Below are positions 5,790-8,174 of a stretch of DNA of 8,174 bases, one piece after another. Location of the stretch: positions 1-8,174 of the forward strand of contig CAZGRE010000051.1 in NCBI GenBank assembly GCA_964528085.1. Direction: 5' to 3'. How positions within the stretch are numbered: the first letter of the stretch is position 1; each line of letters starts with the position of its first letter. Position numbers and translations under genes: made by a program. Below the pieces are notes generated by a model. That model saw only the letters and a program-made list of their open reading frames with translations, made no database searches and was not told the DNA's origin. The DNA comes from B2-G16 sp964528085. GTDB lineage: Bacteria > Bipolaricaulota > Bipolaricaulia > UBA7950 > UBA9294.

Positions 5790-7695
5790 GACGCATCTCC
5801 TCCAAGCGGACGGCTACCTCGGGGAGGCCGAGCCGGTTCAGGGTGGCGGTGGTCGGCCAACCGAGCTTTCTATCCCAACCGCGCAGGTCGTAGTACTCAT
5901 CGAGCATCTCCTCAGCGTGGGCGATTTGTCCCTTTGCCCCGCCCGACGGCGACGGCTCGGCGGTGAACCGACGAGGGAGGCGGTCGTCGGCGCGAGTGAT
6001 ACCGTGAATCGCGCCGTAAGCGCGCATCAGGTTGTAGATCCGCTCGCCGATCGTCCTCAATTCCGCCTCGGAGAACTCCAACCCTGTGGCATAGGTCAGC
6101 CCCTCGGCGATCTCCTGCCAGTAGATCTCGGCCATGACGAACGTACCGCCCGACTTGCACACCCCCACCGAATCGACGACCGCGCCGAAGTCCTCCCCGT
6201 CTTTCACCAGGAACGGCTTGTACTTCGTCGCGTGCGGATCGGCCATCTCCGGCAGGTATTCCTTGCCGTAGCGGTGGATGACTTCATGGGGGTTCCCAGT
6301 TTCATCGATAGTTGGGAACGCCTTCAGGTGATCGGCTCCGCGGGTGGAGGTGATATGCGCCAGGCCCATCGACTGGTGGGCGCGGCCGTCCTGGGCCGGG
6401 ATCTCCTGTCCTTTGACCTCCATCGCGTAGTACTCCGCACCGCGGCCGATCGCCGCCGCCGCCCGGCGCACCCCGTCGGCAAGGAGGGCCCCCAGCCCTT
6501 CGCGCCTGGCGATCTGCTCGATCAGCTGGAGAACCACGTGGTAATCACCCCATTCGAGGGCGAGCCCGCCGGTGTCCTTCTTCGTGAGGATCCCCTTCTC
6601 GTAGAGTTCCATGGCGAAGGAGATCGACCGGCCGGTGGAGATGGTGTCGAGCCCCAGTCGGTCGCAGCGGTCGTTCGCCGCAATGATCGCGTCGAGTCTG
6701 CTGACACCGACTCCCGATCCCAACGAGCTCAGCGTCTCGTATTCGAAGCTCGATGTGACGATCCCGGCAAACTCCCCGTCCGGCACCCGGTACACCTTGT
6801 CGCAGCGGACAGGGCAGGCGAAACACCCGGTGTCCTTGACGAAGAACCGCTCGCGCAGGGCCTCGCCGCAGATATCGCGCGCTCTCTCGAAATCGCCCGC
6901 TTTGAAGTTATAGCTGGGAAAACGCCCGATCTCGTTGACGAGCATCACCAACCCCGGGGTCCCGTATCGGGAGACGCTCGGATAGACCTCGTTTTTCCTG
7001 ATCCGCTGGTGCATCGCGCGGGCGAGGGCGGTGAACTCGCGCGGATGGGCGATGGGAACCTTTTGTGTTCCCCGCACCGCGATCGCCTTCAGGTTCTTCG
7101 ATCCCATTACCGCTCCGATGCCGCCCCGCGCCAGGCTCCGGTTCGGAGTCACCTGGATCGCCGCGTAGCGCACCATGTTCTCCCCGGCCGGACCGATGCA
7201 CGCGACCTTTATCCGGTCATCGCCCTTCTGTTTTCTGATCGCCTCTTCCGTTTCGATCGTATCCCTGCCCCACAGCCCGCTGGCCTCCTCCAAAGACGCC
7301 TTGCCGTCGTCTATCCACAGGCAGAGAGGAGCGGTTGCCTTTCCGGTTATGACCAGCATGTCATACCCGGCGAACTTGAGCTCCGGGCCGAAGAACCCGC
7401 CGCTGTTGGAGTCGCCGTAGATACCGGTGAGTGGCGACTTGCTCACCGCCTCCAGCCGCCCGGACGTCGGCCAGGCGGTGCCGCTGAGAGGACCGGGGGC
7501 GATGACAAGCACATTCTCCGGGGAGAGCGGATCGACGGACGGGCCGACCCCGTCCCACAGGATCTTGACCCCGAATCCGTTCCCCCCGAGGAACGTGCGG
7601 GCAAACCCCGCCGAAAGCTCCCGCTCCTCGATCGTTCTTTCCCCCAGATCAACGAACAGGTATCTTCCTGTATATCCGCCTTTTAACTGTGTCAC
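5782..7695 (-). CDS. Aldehyde:ferredoxin oxidoreductase (AOR) family tungsten/molybdopterin enzyme
   Basis: The product is 637 residues, a full-length AOR-family protein (usual length about 600-630). The family binds one W or Mo in a bis-pyranopterin plus one [4Fe-4S] cluster, and classically oxidises aldehydes to acids with ferredoxin. Visible landmarks are the N-terminal GGYTGRYLFVDL and LGGNGFG; the pterin-site stretch TSGRLEAVSKSPLTG (77-91) with GGFFGPELKFAGYD (99-112); the second pterin motif RSLARGGIGAVMGSKNLKAI (186-205); cluster ligands C291, C294 and C298 in GCFACPVRC, with the distant fourth ligand C513 in VGVCKSG; and STRGADHLKA near 450-459. No signal peptide is present, so it is cytoplasmic. 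The start is GTG at 7693-7695, overlapping the upstream AOR stop as GTGA, with a purine-rich tract directly before it. The organisation is that of catalytic AOR proteins. The substrate cannot be told; BamB-like or other non-aldehyde roles exist in this family. Confidence 0.93.
   Translation of the reverse strand: MTQLKGGYTGRYLFVDLGERTIEERELSAGFARTFLGGNGFGVKILWDGVGPSVDPLSPENVLVIAPGPLSGTAWPTSGRLEAVSKSPLTGIYGDSNSGGFFGPELKFAGYDMLVITGKATAPLCLWIDDGKASLEEASGLWGRDTIETEEAIRKQKGDDRIKVACIGPAGENMVRYAAIQVTPNRSLARGGIGAVMGSKNLKAIAVRGTQKVPIAHPREFTALARAMHQRIRKNEVYPSVSRYGTPGLVMLVNEIGRFPSYNFKAGDFERARDICGEALRERFFVKDTGCFACPVRCDKVYRVPDGEFAGIVTSSFEYETLSSLGSGVGVSRLDAIIAANDRCDRLGLDTISTGRSISFAMELYEKGILTKKDTGGLALEWGDYHVVLQLIEQIARREGLGALLADGVRRAAAAIGRGAEYYAMEVKGQEIPAQDGRAHQSMGLAHITSTRGADHLKAFPTIDETGNPHEVIHRYGKEYLPEMADPHATKYKPFLVKDGEDFGAVVDSVGVCKSGGTFVMAEIYWQEIAEGLTYATGLEFSEAELRTIGERIYNLMRAYGAIHGITRADDRLPRRFTAEPSPSGGAKGQIAHAEEMLDEYYDLRGWDRKLGWPTTATLNRLGLPEVAVRLEEMRRG
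5797..5803 (-). promoter_or_regulatory. Ribosome binding site for the GTG-started amidohydrolase
   Basis: GGAGGAG on the minus strand lies seven bases upstream of the GTG at 5787-5789. It is embedded in the last codons of the AOR gene (Glu-Glu-Met before Arg-Arg-Gly). It is the strongest Shine-Dalgarno in the operon and supports the GTG start and the 8-base gene overlap. Confidence 0.7.
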
Positions 7696-8174
7696 CTTCC
7701 TTCCCTTCCCTCGATCAACCGATCCAGCCCCAGCTCACGCAGCTTCTCCGGCGTGGGGACTCCGTTCTCATCCCAGCCGCGCAGCTTGTAGTAGCGCGTG
7801 AGCATCCCATCGAAATTTTCGATTCTATGGTACGTGACGGTGTCGCCGTGTTTGACCGGAAGCGGCTCCTCCGTGAATCGACGCGGAAGACGGTCATCTT
7901 CTGCCGAGAGGCCGAGCCGCACGTTGTACATCCGCTCCAGGTTGACGATCCGCTCCCCGATCCGCAGCAGCTCATCCGCCGTGATCTTCCGACCGAGGGC
8001 GCTGATCCCGCGCGCTAGGTCCTCCGGATAGAGGGGATAGGTCTCCACGGTGCTGAACTTGCACACTCCGAGGGCATCCGCCACGGCGCAGTACTCCTCA
8101 CTGAACTTGACAAGATCCGGCTTGTACTTCTCGTTTGCCGTGTCCATCAGCTCGGGCATGGTGTGGGGGAGAAG
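7692..8174 (-). CDS. AOR-family oxidoreductase, C-terminal part (gene continues past the right edge)
   Basis: The minus-strand frame is open to the window edge and supplies 160 residues before a TGA at 7692-7694. They match the C-terminal domain of the AOR family and align along their length with the C-terminus of the adjacent complete AOR protein: KYKPDLVKF against KYKPFLVKD, ALGVCKF against SVGVCKS (fourth [4Fe-4S] Cys, residue 38 of the visible part), DDRLPRRFTEEP against DDRLPRRFTAEP, and YYKLRGWDENG against YYDLRGWDRKL. An internal ATG at 8157-8159 is not the true start, because family sequence continues upstream of it. The cluster's first three Cys and the pterin motifs lie outside the window. 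It is the first visible gene of the operon and joins the second AOR by a GTGA overlap. The two are diverged paralogues, not a recent duplication. Confidence 0.9.
   Translation of the reverse strand, partial: LLPHTMPELMDTANEKYKPDLVKFSEEYCAVADALGVCKFSTVETYPLYPEDLARGISALGRKITADELLRIGERIVNLERMYNVRLGLSAEDDRLPRRFTEEPLPVKHGDTVTYHRIENFDGMLTRYYKLRGWDENGVPTPEKLRELGLDRLIEGREGR

Noticed and set aside
5590..7686. Long plus-strand open frame of about 698 codons
   Set aside because: It lies antisense to the complete AOR gene, whose motifs are unmistakable. Its translation is rich in Arg, Pro and His without any family pattern, as expected for a shadow frame in GC-rich DNA.
8157..8159. ATG as the start of a short separate gene of 155 residues at the right edge
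   Set aside because: The frame stays open to the window edge, and the encoded sequence is only the C-terminal domain of a much longer AOR protein.

Overview
This window comes from a GC-rich genome, most likely an anaerobic bacterium. The bacterial signs are an IS256-family transposase remnant, a perfect TATAAT box and a DUF6880-type gene. The anaerobic signs are two aldehyde:ferredoxin oxidoreductase (AOR) family proteins and an FMN/[4Fe-4S] protein. I cannot assign a phylum from the sequence alone.

Layout. Positions 1-331 hold the C-terminal fragment of an IS256-family transposase on the minus strand, with the probable element end at the window's left edge. Positions 423-1793 (plus strand) hold a promoter-like TATAAT exactly six bases before the ATG of a stand-alone DUF6880-like gene. 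This arrangement suggests a leaderless transcript. Positions 1794-2001 are a short intergenic stretch between convergent genes, with two weak hairpins and no convincing poly-T terminator.

From 8174 down to 2002 the minus strand carries one tightly packed operon of five genes, entering from beyond the right edge. In transcription order they are: the C-terminus of a first AOR-family protein; a complete second AOR-family protein; an SsnA/Atz-Trz-type amidohydrolase; a PreA/dihydroorotate dehydrogenase-like FMN protein with a C-terminal two-cluster ferredoxin domain; and a dihydropyrimidinase/hydantoinase. Every junction is a 4- or 8-base overlap or a 3-base gap, so translation is probably coupled.

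How the genes may work together. The amidohydrolase plus hydantoinase pairing, together with a PreA-like reductase, recalls anaerobic purine and pyrimidine catabolism; the E. coli ssnA/hydA/xdh region and the preTA genes are the known parallels. Here AOR-family tungsten or molybdenum enzymes stand where a molybdenum hydroxylase might be expected. An inferred scheme is: redox chemistry on a heterocycle or aldehyde by the AOR proteins, electron exchange through the PreA-like Fe-S protein, deamination or hydrolysis by the amidohydrolase, and opening of a cyclic imide by the hydantoinase. Two proteins depart from their family active sites: the amidohydrolase has Gln for the usual catalytic His, and the PreA-like protein lacks the catalytic-Cys loop. 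The real substrate may therefore be unusual. The chemistry is inference; the gene families are well supported.
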